Shown here one piece after another: positions 34,133 to 48,120 of a stretch of 64,000 nucleotides of DNA. The translations under genes were made by a program, and so were the position numbers. The notes beneath the pieces are model-generated. The model was not told where the DNA came from, made no database searches, and saw only the letters and a program-made list of their open reading frames with translations. The DNA is from Nemertoderma westbladi (Eukaryota > Xenacoelomorpha > Nemertodermatida > Nemertodermatidae), in contig JAUCBJ010001847.1 of NCBI GenBank assembly GCA_032718475.1, positions 1 through 64,000 on the forward strand, written 5' to 3'. Position 1 is the first letter of the stretch. The number at the start of each line of letters is the position of its first letter.

Positions 34133-34410
34133 AAAAGTAAAAAAAAGTAAATGTATCATTTGGTCGCTAGGCCAGTGATCACGCACAAAGTCTCACGCGT
34201 GCGGTCCCCACAAAAATATACTCCCCTACACTCATTTAGCTACGATTTAAGGCTGCAAGACAGAGATGCACCCTGACTGGTCCCTTCAAAGCATTCGTAC
34301 CGAAACAAAAACTGCCCTGGCCCCCATGCGGGGATCGAACCCAGGACCTCCAGAGAGATATAAATTCGAGGCAACGGTTTTAACCACTACGCCAAGAAGG
34401 GATTTAGTCT
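34133..34410 (-). mobile_element. tRNA-derived SINE-1 copy
   Basis: On the minus strand: A box TTGGCGTAGTGGTTAAAAC, B box GGGTTCGATCCCCGC, then TTTTTGTTTCGGTACGAATG and GCAGCCTTAAATCGTAGCTA. It lacks the 66-bp insert of the copy at 9826 and so shows the ancestral spacing of the boxes. Confidence 0.88.
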
Positions 34411-36089
34411 ACTTTATACCGCTTTGCATTCCACGAGAAAACTCTGCAGCGAATGAGTATACAGACAAACGTGATCACATTTTGGCGTATCGGGGGATGG
34501 CAAACTGAAACTGGTCTCAAACTGGTACAGACATGCTGACCGCCTTGACTTTGATAACACATCTGTTCATATACCCTCATTTCCACACCCAAACAGACAT
34601 CTGCATATCCAAACCCTGCAGCACCCTCTCCAGTGTTCTCTACCGCCTCTTACAGGCCCCTCTAACACCGATTCCAGTGGGCGGAAGTTAAATAACTCTA
34701 ACTTTTAATACATATGATTTTTAATATATTTTTTAGCTAATATTTTTCCCCATGAAATATAATAATTTTAATTTTACAAACAAATGACTTCTCTGAGCGG
34801 TTCTGTTTCGACATAATAATGGTAAATAACTAGCACTTTATTTTATTCCAAAATTACATAGTTTACCAACTGACAGTGTTACACTGTCTGAAAGATGAAT
34901 AATATAAAATGGAATAGAAAGTGAAACAATTTAATATTGCACTTCCTGCGCACTAACAGTACATCTGTAGGCCGTTCTGGCTATATCACACCTATGACAT
35001 CACTGAAATGTAATGAATGTTTCAAGTTTTTAATCAAATATTTTATCATTAATTAACTTTATCCAGGAAATAATAGATGAAAGACATAATTAATATAAAA
35101 TGTGTACAGTAGTAATTATGGTGCCTGACATCTTCCTTCATCTTAACGTACAGTAGATATCCCAATATGGTAGGTAGCCTTTGTAGTTTGATGATGGATA
35201 AACTCACAAAGCAGGGAATCTCAACATTGGATTTATTAAGCTTTTAAATAAACTTTTTGAAACAGAGTTACCGTGAAAATTAATTATATACTGATTAAAT
35301 CAGAGATAATCTTCCCGGGTGTAGTAGAAACAGACTGAGGACCGTGGGCCTACTGCCTATCAAAAAGAAATAGTTAATTGTATTTGACTGAATAGTAAGC
35401 TACTGTAGGCGGCATTGTGATTTCCTGTAAATAATTCGAATTTAGAAAAATGTTAGACAACATTAAGGCAAAACAACTATGAACTATGAGCTTAGCTTAA
35501 CTGCTGAATGCTGAATGCCGTGTAGCTAACAACCCCTGCTGTAATCCTACTGTATAAGACACCTGATCTCGAGATGACATTATGCATCAGGACCTAATAT
35601 TCTCCAACCAAAATATCCATGCATAATGAGGCCCAAATATCACTCCGTAGAGAATTGATGCCTTCATAATGATTGATACTGTAGTATCCATCCTAAATTC
35701 GGTCTGTTGGAGATAATGTTATATATAATATATAATTTCGAGAAATACTCAATGTAGATGATACGTAATTGTATAGAGGAAGTATCCTGATACTGATACC
35801 AAAACTAACTGTTAGGCCAAAAACAAGCAAGGGAATGTAGTGAAAATGTCAATAGAAGAGCCACAAGACGTGATTTACGTCTTAAAAATGAATGCGAATC
35901 TATCCTAACAAATCCTTATTCTAATTATAAGTTTTAAGAGTTATGCAAGTTGCAACTCTTCCAAAATTGTGCCTTATAAAATATCCGTAGGCCTACTAAA
36001 ACAACAGGCATCATTTGATTTTTTATAGATTATGCTACCGGTTTTTGCAAATGTAGAGATGGTTTGTTAAATGGTAATACCCTTGGATC
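34411..36089. other. Noncoding, PDE1 intron 2
   Basis: AT-rich sequence with no gene, RNA or element recognised. Confidence 0.5.
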
Positions 36090-36275
36090 GGGTAGCACGA
36101 ACTTAGGTCTAATCGCACATTTTCAAAGGCGAACTTATTTCCAATTGAAACTAATTTTGTTCCAAAATAAATTTTATAAAGCGAACTTAGTTCCAATCGA
36201 GTCGAACGTAGTTCCAATCCCAGAATATAAAAACGAATTTAGTTCCAATGGAAGCGAACTTAGTTCCAATGTATC
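36090..36275. repeat. Minisatellite around GAACTTAGTTCCAAT
   Basis: GCGAACTTAGTTCCAATC and close variants occur about six times at 20 to 45 bp spacing. The core GGAACTAAGTTC is itself nearly palindromic. The array ends at a GTGGGGCGAG word shared with the R4 terminus. Confidence 0.7.
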
Positions 36276-37800
36276 AATCGTGGGGCGAGCCACGTACATG
36301 GCGAAGCATTTGCAGAAATACGGTATCAGTATTCGTCTGGATGTACCAGTAGGTAGTAGGCCACAATACACAGCAGTACTCAGATGAAATCCAGAGTACC
36401 GCCGGGTAAAATGCCAATTGTAGCATAATAGATATCTGACCCACCACGCCCCCCCCCCCCCCCCCCCCCCACCATTGTGATATAACGAAATTATCTAAAT
36501 ATTAACCCTTAAATTGGAACTAAGTACGGGGAATCTTGAATCCAACATATAAACTTGAGAAACAAGACAATAAAAGTAATATAAACAGCATAGATATGGT
36601 TTGGTTACCATATACCACATAGAATACTAAATATTATACATGTTTAATTAACATCATTTGGTATTCTATGTCTCCACTTATGTCTATGGCCTACCCACAT
36701 GTGCAGGTCAATATAATTTATTTCTCCAATGATTAACAATTATTACATAATATATTCATCATATTTTCAATTTAAATAAAATTAGAAATTTTTTAATGTC
36801 TCTCGATACCCTCCATGTTGACTATCAATGTAATCTAATTATGCAATGCATTTAATTACAATACAATTAATAATGTTATTTCAGTTTATGCACCTGTGAG
36901 TTATCTTAGTCCATATGTTGTAATGGAAACTGGAATGTATTATTGTCTTTCACGAATCAAGGTTTCATGGAACATTAATAACAATATTTTCTGCAATAAT
37001 TCACTGCCTCAAGTAGTGTTGTTAATTCATCAGTAATTACAGGTAGTTTACAGTACCTAAGAAACTTGAACAAATAAAGGAACATCAAGTAATACAGTAG
37101 CAGTAATAAAACTAAAGGCATTCGATAAATCGCACAAGAAAAGGGGCCAAACGAGAAATAATCGTCTAATATCATCCTAACATAAGTGATTATGCATTAG
37201 TTTGGATTTAGATAATAAAATAAATTGTTATTGGAAATTCTTATAAGAAATAATCATTTTTTCATCTTAATAAAGAAATATTGTTAACCGTTAGGTGTTA
37301 TTTATACATTCCTAGAAAGTAATAGACTTTACCTTTCTTTTATCATACATCTTACAGAAAACATGAAATAATCGTCTATAATTAGGTTATAAACCAAAGT
37401 TGGACAACGGCCAAACAACCTGAGGAAGAAGTAACTATACGGCCAATTAATTAAATTCTCTATAGACTTCTCTAGAGACATTCTATATAGGACTGGAGAC
37501 AAATCTATGGGACTAGAGACATCCTTTATAGAACTACAGTAGAGACTATGTCTTAGAGTAATAAGAAGGTAAACTTTATCATGACTAAATAATATTCTGG
37601 TCACTGTTAAGTATTCCCTGCCATTATCTATTTACATCACAGTTCTAGACATTTGCCAACCTTACCTACAAATTCAAGTTATAATCACTAAGCGCTCCAC
37701 ATACCGCCGGATGTCAAACCAAACAGACTAATACTGTATAGGAATATGATATATGTTATCTACTAAAGCGGTACTACATGGTAGTACCACCATAAGATGG
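36276..37800. other. Noncoding with a 22-C run
   Basis: No gene. C homopolymer at 36449-36470. Otherwise AT-rich intron sequence. Confidence 0.55.
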
Positions 37801-37968
37801 TAGGCCTACTACATACTGAAAGTTAATATTGACATCCTGACAAGAAGGAAGGCGGTACAGTAACGGTACTAATAGGCCTACTACATACTGAAAGTTAATA
37901 CTGACATCCTGACAAGAAGGAAGACGGTACAGTAACGGTACTAATACTACATACTGAATGTTAAACAA
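37801..37968. repeat. 72-bp tandem duplication
   Basis: The unit starting TAGGCCTACTACATACTGAA at 37801 is repeated at 37873, with a partial third unit from about 37945. Only a few bases differ. Confidence 0.9.
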
Positions 37969-38074
37969 TACATCGGCTGGGCTGCATTGTGCAAATCACA
38001 TCGGTGTTGTAATACGCCGACCCAGATACGAAACCACCCTGAATCACTCGTTCATCCATATACTGTACTGTAGA

Positions 38075-38205
38075 TTGTGCGCAATTGTTGTACACGTTCG
38101 TGTGGACTTCGCGCAGCACGAGGTCAGTTATGAGATACAAATTAAAATTGAGCAATTCTATCACAAACCGTGCCGTGCTCGGACCCCATACCCCATGCTA
38201 TAAAT
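38075..38205 (+). repeat. Dispersed repeat R5, copy 3
   Basis: CACGTTCGTGTGGACTTCGC, GCAGCACGAGG, AGTTATGAGATACAAATTAA and CCCCATACCCCATGC match the copies at 17241 and 17925 and extend further. Confidence 0.75.
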
Positions 38206-41200
38206 GTTTTAATTCGATATACAATCGTATAGGCCTATTGATCCGCAAGTTTGTGTCAAATTGTTATTCTACAATTTCGTAGTTACCAGAGCACAGTACA
38301 ACAGTACCGTACCGGTAGGCCTATGTCATTACATCTGAGCTGAGTCTCTAGTGGATCCCCAATTAAATATGTCTTAACTTTTCAATTTCTAAAAGATAGA
38401 CTTCATGATTCTCTACAAGTACCGGTAACCAAAATTTCAGCTTATGAAAATAAGGCGTTCCCGATAAATTTGACATTTTCTAAAAACCACATAATCTGTC
38501 GTAGCTGACGTCAGACTGTATTGCAATATAATATATTTTTGTTACCTCAAAGTCCGTTTCGTACTTTGAATGTCTTTTTATCTATAGGGAATTAATGGAA
38601 CTCATGATCAATGAATGATGTATTTATTGGATGGCGGTTTAACTTTAATACAACCATTCTGCACAGCATGACGTGAACAACCGAACCGACGTGAATGTCG
38701 TGAATGCAGCCAAGCACTTTCAACATGAGTAGTGCCGGTACAGCTACTATATAGGCCTACACTGGAACTGAATGTATGTATGTGGGCATATAGCATACAT
38801 ACTGCATTAACTAACTACCATTATTAGTGTACTTGCTAATCGATTTGTATCCACAAATTCAGGAACAAGCGATAAGGTTTCCATCATCAAACAATTCTTA
38901 TCAGATAGGCTCCTAATGTAGCAAAGCAAACTTGGTAGACATGCGACAGGCGAAATATTAAGTTTGTAGAGACATTCATCGAGAGAGGGAGGATATGAGT
39001 TGTGATGACATCATCACAATTAAAGCTAAGGTTAAATTACCAGAAGAGAAAGATAGAGGACCTTCTTTAAGACGGACAATAAACTTGAATCTACAGAATT
39101 ACTGTATAAAAACTGTGTCTTTGTCCTTATACACCTAGTCCGAGTTAATAGTGTTACCTTTATCCACCATATTTCACATTAGTATTTCCGCAATCTTATT
39201 AAAGTCTATAAATATTGAACACCCAGTGTTTCCACGATTGCCAGTTTAGAGGTTAGAGCACCCACCTTCCAATAATCCGAAGGTCCGAGCCGCTGATCAC
39301 TTTTCGATAAACTAATAACATGTGCTCGGGGAGTAAAGAAAAGGGTTGAATAGTAAGAGTATTCAATCTTGCGATTAAGATGGCTGACTGTCGCCCTCCC
39401 TGCCAACTGTCAAGAGAGAAGAGTCCCCGGGTTTCTTTGGTATTTCTTGTTACATTTTCACCAAGCATTGGATGTCCCCCCCCCCCCCCCCCATCCAGAC
39501 ACCCTCACATTAGAGCTGCTATACATAATGTGTCCAGGTTCTCTGACTGAAAACGAAATCTTAAATTGTTGCTGTTATTCTTGGGTTGCATGTAAGGGAA
39601 GTGAGAAAATTGAGATTTAGTTAAAAGAAAACGAAAGTAATTCGGAAATTCCGCTAAATTATAGCCAAAATGTCATTGCACATTTGAATAATTTGTTGGA
39701 TTGGAATTGAGGATTGTGTGAAGGAATAGCCTGCCGGATAAATTAACTTGATGAATACCAATGAGGGCAGCGAGATGGTTGCCAGAAGATTTATGCTAGA
39801 GAAAGAACGGCGCGTTTAATACGCCGAGCTAACAACTGGGACGCCGCACAATGATGGCTGGCCAAATACGTTCGGTTCCAATTGAACTTCAATCCCTTCG
39901 TACCGGTAGGGTGGGAGTGACACTGCCTCAGATAAACCAGGGATTACTGCAGACGGGAACAGGACAAGTTAAACCATTTCATTAAATTATTCGGGATCTC
40001 GTCCACAGAATGAAGATTTATAAAAACGGAGCGGGAGTAATTTGTAAAAAAAAACGGTGTTCATCTTTGGCTACAAGGATGACGACACTGTGCAGACACG
40101 AATTACATCATGTCACAAAAGATAATTCTATGACAGTTATATTGTTGGGGGGTAAAATGGTGAAAACCACATTGATTAATTATATTACCAGAGATCGCAG
40201 GTGAAATGGGATCAATGGGACTTATCGATTCCCGTCACAATCAATACAGTTTCCTAGGCCGGTGGCCTACTAGCCTGATTTGTTTAATATTATTGCTACA
40301 CACTCGCTGCATAGCCTCGATTCCATATGTTCGATAAGCAGCGAAGAGTTTTATTCCCAAGAAAAATTAGAGCTAGGTTGTAAACGAGTGGCCAATACGA
40401 AAAGCTGAGTATGTTTAAAAACCAGCTTTACTTTATAGGAATACTGAATGACCTTGCAAGCTTATATGTCATCCCATTCACACTCTCTCTCCCCTTCCAT
40501 TTCCTATTACCTAATGCAACACTAAGGTCGATTATCAGTTAGAGTTAATACTTGGGGGACGTCTCAGTTTCTCGAAAGTCCATCGTCACCCAACATCTGC
40601 TAACTTCTTCAATCAAGGAAGAGTGAATTCAGAGAGTTACCTCAGGTGTTGAAATATAATAATAGCAATCAGCAGTTAACTTACTCACATTAGACAGGCG
40701 AGGTTGCCTTTCATTTATTTCCCATCGCCACACTTTATTTCGACCGCGGTAATTCCTTACATAATATGATATTTTTCTACTTAATATATTTTAAGAATCA
40801 ACTGGAAATTCAAAAAATTAATTTAAAATTAAAATTTATGACTGAAATATATTTCGGCCAAGTGAACACTACTTGGTGAACGATTATATTTACTAACCTT
40901 CCTTGAGTTACAACTTTTGGTTCGTTATCAATAGTATCAGCGTCCATAACCGGATAAGCACTATAACATTTATTGTAGTGTTTAAGTATTGTCATAATTA
41001 TGGACGCGTTCAATCAGTAGCTTATGATTCATTTATTTGTGTATCTCTGGCGCACACAATAAGAGCACCAAATAATTCCAAAATTTCAGTCTCTACATGC
41101 GGCAGAGCGGTTGGTGTCCAGTATCTTTAGTCATATATAAGATATGAAATGAAAGGCAGAAATTTAGTGTATAAAATTTAAGATTATGACAAAATTTAGT

Positions 41201-41280
41201 AGCTAATTTCTACAAAATATAAGAACCTATTATTAGTATCCTTTAGAAATATTAATAAAACAGACAGTGAAACATTCCAG
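38206..41280. other. Noncoding, PDE1 intron 2
   Basis: No gene supported. Near 39243-39292, TAGAGGTTAGAGCACC and GAAGGTCCGAGCC resemble pol III A and B boxes, so another SINE family is possible. A run of 17 C is at 39476-39492. Confidence 0.45.
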
Positions 41281-43312
41281 CTTATAATGTGCACTTACAA
41301 TATACACTTATAATGTACACTTACAATGTACACTTACAATGTACACTTACAATGTACACTTACAATGTACACTTACAATGTAAACTTAAAATGTACACTT
41401 ACAATGTACACTTACAATGTACACTTACAATGTACACTTACAATGTACACTTACAATGTACACTTACAATGTACACTTACAATGTACACTTACAATGTAC
41501 ACTTACAATGTACACTTACAATGTACACTTACAATGTACACTTACAATGTACACTTACAATGTACACTTACAATGTACACTTACAATGTACACTTACAAT
41601 GTACACTTGCAATGTACACTTGCAATGTACACTTACAATGTACACTTACAATGTACACTTACAATGTACACTTACAATGTTCACTTACTATGTACACTTA
41701 CAATGTTCACTTACAATGTTCACTTACAATGTTCACTTACAATGTACACTTACAATGTAGACTTACAATGTACACTTACAATGTACACTTACAATGTACA
41801 CTTACAATGTACACTTACAATGTACACTTACAATGTACACTTACAATGTACACTTACAATGTACACTTACAATGTACACCTACAATGTACACTTACAATG
41901 TACACTTACAATGTTCACTTACAATGTACACTTACAATGTACACTTACAATGTACACTTACAATGTTCACTTACAATGTACACTTACAATGTACACTTAC
42001 AATGTACACTTACAATGTACACTTACAATGTACACTTACAATGTACACTTACAATGTACACTTGCAATGTACACTTGCAATGTACACTTACAATGTACAC
42101 TTACAATGTACATTTGCAATGTACACTTACAATGTACACTTACAATGTACACTTACAATGTACACTTACAATGTACACTTACAATGTACACTTACAATGT
42201 ACACTTACAATGTTCACTTACAATGTACACTTACAATGTACACTTACAATGTACACTTACAATGTACCCTTACAATGTACACTTACAATGTACACTTACA
42301 ATGTACACTTACAATGTACACTTACAATGTACACTTACAATGTACACTTACAATGTACACTTATAATGTACACTTACAATGTACACTTACAATGTACACT
42401 TACAATGTACACTTACAATGTACACTTACAATGTACACTTACAATGTACACTTACAATGTACACTTACAATGTACACTTACAATGTACACTTACAATGTA
42501 CACTTACAATGTACACTTACAATGTACACTTACAATGTACACTTACAATGTACACTTACAATGTACACTTACAATGTACACTTACAATCTACACTTACAA
42601 TGTACACTTACAATGTACACTTACAATGTACACTTACAATGTACACTTACAATGTACACTTACAATGTACACTTACAATGTACACTTACAATGTTTACTT
42701 ACAATGTACACTTGCAATGTACACTTACAATGTACACTTACAATGTACACTTACAATGTTCACTTACAATGTTCACTTACAATGTACACTTACAATGTAC
42801 ACTTACAATGTACACTTACAATGTACACTTACAATGTACACTTACAATGTACACTTACAATGTACACTTACAATGTACACTTACAATGTACACTTACAAT
42901 GTACACTTATAATGTACACTTACAATGTACACTTACAATGTACACTTACAATGTACACTTACAATGTACACTTACAATGTACACTTACAATGTACACTTA
43001 CAATGTACACTTACAATGTACACTTACAATGTACACTTACAATGTACACTTACAATGTACACTTACAATGTACACTTACAATGTACACTTACAATGTACA
43101 CTTACAATGTACACTTACAATGTACACTTACAATGTACACTTACAATGTACACTTACAATGTACACTTACAATTTACACTTACAATGTACACTTACAATG
43201 TACACGTACAATTTACACTTACAATGTACGCTTACAATGTACACTTACAATGTGCACTTACAATGTACACTTACAATGTACACTTACAATGTACACTTAC
43301 AATGTACACTTA
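41281..43312. repeat. 13-bp satellite array, about 156 copies
   Basis: The unit TACACTTACAATG is repeated head to tail with only scattered single-base variants. Three repeats equal 39 bp, so a frame without stops runs through the array (MYTYNVHLQCTLT-like); it is not a gene. Each junction forms the palindrome TGTACA. Variation is fairly even, without an obvious higher-order unit. Confidence 0.97.
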
Positions 43313-44435
43313 CACAATGAATTCATATAATATAATCTAATATAATTCATATAATACAATAATATATTTCAACTTTTTTTTAAATAAAATAAGCCACTGA
43401 ATTTTAAGGTAAAGATTCTCCATTTTTAGGAAAATAAGTTGTCTTCATTTCGTTTGATCTTATATAGTAGGAAAAAAGTCCAAACTGAAACATTACCAAC
43501 AAATTAAAAGGCAATTTTGTTGTGATGGGATTATGGATCATAGCCATTGCAAAGACTCTCTTGCAATATAAAGTTTCTTTATGTACAAAGTTGTACAAAG
43601 TTCACTTTACACGTTTCCATTTCTAAAATATTACTTCTGCTAAATTTCTAAAGCTTTACGGAATCTGAAAGATAATTTTCATTAAATCTTAAATTATTTA
43701 AAAGTAAATTTTTATTTGATATTATATAAAATAATAGTTCAAAAAATGTGCATAAGTAGAATCTTATTTAATAATAAGTTTTATCTAAATCTTCAACCCT
43801 ACCTCCTGCCTGATGCAATATCACTATAATCGGATTATTTATCTATTGTGCTACTATCATTGCGTCAACTACCCGAATGTAATTGGATTAATGCTTCTGC
43901 CCCTAGCTACACACAAGATCACAATATCGTTAACAAGTCTGTCACCACATGCAACGCGCGGAGCGTTAATCATCTTACTGTCCCAACTGTATGCTCCCCT
44001 CTATATGTATTAAAACGTGAGTGGCTCAATGAGGCATCCACCCGTGCCAGGCCGGTTCTTGCACTGCTCCTGCGGTTGGTAGGCTCCCTGCCACGGTCGC
44101 CAGCAGAGCTAACAATTCCTGTTCTTTTATTAAAGTGTCATTAGCCCAGGGCGCCGGGCGACCTCAGTATGGCGTTGCAATCCCGCGCGACCTAACGCAA
44201 ATTCTGTAAGTCATATTCCATCGAATCCGGATCAATTATTTCTGAGGGGGATCCAATTATAGCGGGACGTAATTATTGTAAATTATTCCACTCGAAGATA
44301 GCAATCTCCATGGATTGCCGGTTCACTTTATTAGGCGATATGTCGCGCCTGCCTTGAAATAATCAGCTCGAGTTGAGTGTAGAGGAGGATCTATATTGTT
44401 AGTTCGGATAGGGAGGACTCTTGGACGCAATCAAA
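43313..44435. other. Noncoding, PDE1 intron 2
   Basis: The left half is AT-rich. From about 43800 to 44360 the sequence is less AT-rich and unique, but no exon with supporting splice sites was recognised. Confidence 0.45.
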
Positions 44436-44439
44436 GTTC

Positions 44440-44580
44440 ATCCCTGTCCAGGGGAAAATCGACGCAAATAACAGCTCGTATCTCTTTAAAAAAATAATAC
44501 TGTATAATGCACAGTAATCTGCTTCTTTCCCTTAATTTATAACTTAACATTATTGAGGCGAGATTAAATTATTTTATTTA
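44440..44580 (+). repeat. Dispersed repeat family R3, copy
   Basis: CCAGGGGAAAATCGACGCAA, ATAACAGCT, CTTTCCCTTAATTTATAA and ATTGAGGCGAGATTA in family order. Confidence 0.65.
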
Positions 44581-44599
44581 AAGTACCGAGGAAGATTTC

Positions 44600-44752
44600 T
44601 TCAGCCGTTAGGCCAGGTATTTCGCACAGTGCTGAATTATACTCCTCGAGGAAACTGCTACTCGTATGCGAGATGGCTAGTCCCTTCAAGTATTCCTGCC
44701 GAAACAAAAACTCCCATTGCTCCCAAGCAGGGATCGAACCCACGAACTTTGC
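44600..44752 (-). mobile_element. tRNA-derived SINE-1, 5'-truncated
   Basis: On the minus strand it keeps GGGTTCGATCCCTGCTTGGG and TTTTTGTTTCGGCAGGAATA, but the A-box end is missing. Confidence 0.8.
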
Positions 44753-46967
44753 TGGGATTTGAATTCAACTCTACTTTTTAGTACCGGTACTGGAAATGGT
44801 TTTCGAAAATCAAATACTTTTAGAGCCTTATTTTCTTATTGAATTCTGTTGATATCACTTAACATTTTTATATAGGGCCTACATAAAGAATCAATGGCGG
44901 AAAATGACCACAAACACCAAATGTGTGTATAGTGGGTTTGAAAAAAATTAATTTAATTTAGTTTAAATTTAGTTTAGCGACGGTGTTTTCTAACCAAAAC
45001 AATAAACGAGACTTTATTTCCCTTGCGGTCAATTTTCGCTTGGGGTTAATGTGCGCCACAACAATACGGTATGGCTACCGAATGTTTAACTCTAATGTTA
45101 CCGAATGTTAAATAAATTCAATGTTTATTCTTTCGGGCTCTAATTTTCCCATTCCACGGGTTGACCGTCAAGTTCGGCAGACCCGACCTAGAATGCTGAG
45201 ACCCGGAAGGGGGCGGTTAACTTCCTCCATGCTGTAATCCCACTGGCTCCTCCTTCGTATCGGCCTCTATTCCCGGCACCACCAACCTTCCCGAGGTCAT
45301 CTCTACGGCCTCTCCGCAGTCCTCTCATGGCGCACATTGGCCGCAAGTAATGATCAAGTGCGCAAATTGGTCGAATATTAAATAAAGTTTTATTCTTAAC
45401 TTGTTACTTTTTCGCTCAAATATACCCCATAATCGGGAAAAAAAGTTACACTTTATTCCCATGAAAAAAGTTTTACACAGTTTGTGTCAATTCTTATTAT
45501 TCTACAAAACTTAACCGATTTTAACCAACGTCTCAATACGGAATAACGATTGGATTTTTCCCTACAAATACAAGAATGGAAGTGACGCAAAGGGAACGTT
45601 GAATTCTCCTAAAGATAGTGGATAGATTTTTTTTAATAAATTATGAAATAAAATACAATAAAAAAAAGAAAACACATATTTCCTTTTTTGACCCATATAA
45701 CGTCGACGCTCTCTGACGCATACACTGAGATTATAAAGCTCGGGGTCAGACGAAAAAAAGTATATTTGTTCAATGCATAATAAATAGTTATACATTATCT
45801 ATTTTTTTAATTTATTAATTATTTCTATTACTATATCTTGTATAAATTATTGTATTTAATAATATTAAAATACAACGGAAATATAAAAATCAATTAAATC
45901 AATAATGAGTTTTTTATGGTTTAAATAATAAATAATGTTGTGACAAAAATTTATTAAAAATCACATTTTGAAAAGATTTCGTGATGAAGTGCCCTTCTTT
46001 CATTGGCTGTACGTTAATGGAGCTTCAATGTGAATAGGTATTGTTCCCGATTATTATAATATCCGCCTTATACAACAAGCGGTTGCCCAATGAAGTTATT
46101 GTAAAAGAAGTTACTCCCTCAGTCGCCACCTAGTGTTCATGTTGAAAGTTGTCTAGCATTTTCGTTGGTTACCTTTATGAAGTATAGAGGGCGTATTGAG
46201 AGATGAAGTTGGAACTAATGGGGTGTAATAAAACGCAAGAGTGCTCACCAATAATAAGTAATTTGTTGTGCCCTGTGTAGCGATGATGAACGCAGGAGGT
46301 GTAACGTAAATGGATTTTTGGTAACTGGTGTGTATCTTAGATAACTTTATACCATGTTGTAGTTATATTGTAGGAATATATCTATATAGTATGGAAACAA
46401 GCCAATTATATACACACAGTACCTTACATGGATGGCTTCTCAAGGATACAGGCCTAGAGAGTGTTGGCGAGTTTTATCTTTGAGAAGGAAATGTGATGGA
46501 GGAGGCTTTGTTTCCGTGGACATGTGGATGTTAGTTGTGATACGTCTTAAACATTCACAACTATCTGATGGATGGACCTACTAATACTTTTAACATTTAA
46601 ATCTCAGAAATCAAAACAGCCCTTGGCAGAGTAAACTGCCCAGGTTGCGGATAGGGATAACATTTCAAACATCGCACGATTTGTGATTGTGATTTGTCTG
46701 CTTATACGACATTAGACGGGAGGCAGTTTGTTGGGTTGATGGAGATTATTATTGGTTTGCATCCCAGTGTAATTAATTAATATGTAATGTATAAAATGTA
46801 ATTAATTCTGGTTTATAGAAATGAAAGCTAGCAAATTAATTTGTTAAAAAAAAACATACCAAATGCAAAACATTGAAAGGGAAGAATTGGTAGCTAAAGA
46901 ACTCATATGATCATGGACATTAAAGGAAATCCCAAAAAAATTATATATACCTATTAATTATAATAGC
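44753..46967. other. Noncoding, PDE1 intron 2
   Basis: A short R3-like piece (TTTCTAACCAAAACAATAAA) stands near 44988. The stretch 45170-45400 is GC-richer and unique. Nothing else is recognised. Confidence 0.45.
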
Positions 46968-47125
46968 TGTAAATCGACACAAATAACAGCTGATTATGAG
47001 CAAAAATAAAACTCTAACCTGTGCTATGGACTTTAGTTTATTGTTTTGGTTAGAATAACGTACCACTGTAACTTGCTTGTTTCCCTTAATTGGTAATTTA
47101 ACATTGAGTCGAGATATTAATTGCC
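46968..47125 (+). repeat. Dispersed repeat family R3, copy
   Basis: AATCGACACAAATAACAGCT, TTGTTTTGGTTAGAATAACG and TACCACTGTAACTTGCT match the family; the end AACATTGAGTCGAGATATTA is also present. Confidence 0.7.
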
Positions 47126-47744
47126 CGATTTTCCTAGAATGGCAAACCCTACCAACTTATATTTTGTTCGCACGTTTTGTTATATTCGATTTGCGACTAC
47201 GAACAATCATTTCCTTTTTTTTATAATAATTATGTCTGTTATATTCTATTATTTAATGAATTATCTGCTTGTTATTGTACTGTGTTATTATGTTCATGTT
47301 GTTTGGGAAACTAGAAAAATACAATAGGTCAGTATGTTATGTGCGGCTCTTATATCAAACAGCTTTGTTACACAGATAACAAACCTATCTGTTTATTAAC
47401 TCATATTACACTCCACTTGGTTATACGATTCAGGTGAAATTCTGGGCGGGGAGCGTTCGCTAGTTGTAGTGGTTGCAACATTGCACGTAGCGGCTCATAA
47501 TAAATCATTAGAAAATAGGTGAGTGTTTGGAAGAAATATCTTGCTGAATAATAAATGACTGCGGGGGAGATCCATACCCAGTATGAATTCCACCGACAAT
47601 TGAACCTGAATGTTGGATAACAAACATTCACAAAGCATTTCTCAACCCTAATAGCCATCACGTGTGGACTTTTTTTAGCCCTTTCGCATCACATACGTAT
47701 TGATTCACGTTCGGGTTGCGGGGTAAGCAGCAATCACATCCCAG
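47126..47744. other. Noncoding, PDE1 intron 2
   Basis: Nothing recognised. Confidence 0.45.
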
Positions 47745-47910
47745 AGTAGCATACTAGGATCGGCATGCTGCATTGCAGCTGCATTTTTATGAATGCTGTG
47801 CCGGCTTGTCGACAAAATTGCGCCGCCACAACTCCCTATCACCCATGACATTTGCTAGATCATCCGCATCTTCAAGGCCAGTGTCCTTTAAGATGCGTCT
47901 CATGAAAGTC
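47745..47910 (-). pseudogene. LINE-A 3' end fragment, inverted
   Basis: On the minus strand it encodes the last residues of the LINE-A protein (RRILKDTGLEDADDL and GDRELWRRNFVDKPAQHS), followed by the 3' end GCAGCATGCCGATCCTAGTA. It lies about 210 bp left of the large LINE-A copy and points away from it. Confidence 0.9.
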
Positions 47911-48120
47911 AGTAAAGAGTAAAGAGTATCATCCTTGAGTTTGAACCGGTAGCTAAAGGTGCGCTTTTGCGGATAATAAATAACGAAATGTGATAACTTT
48001 TTCTTATCAGAATCAAATAAATACAATTGTAAAATAGTATAGCAATACTATTTGATCCTTTTTACTTAGTACATGTGTACTAATATTGATTTAAATTCAT
48101 CAACATCTTATGGTCAGGTC

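Noticed and set aside
36064-36387. 107-codon frame over the GAACTTAGTTCCAAT repeats
   Set aside because: It is largely a translation of a minisatellite.
41289-43340. 683-codon and 637-codon frames in the 13-bp array
   Set aside because: The 13-bp unit has no stop in any plus frame, so all are open. Codon content follows the repeat exactly.
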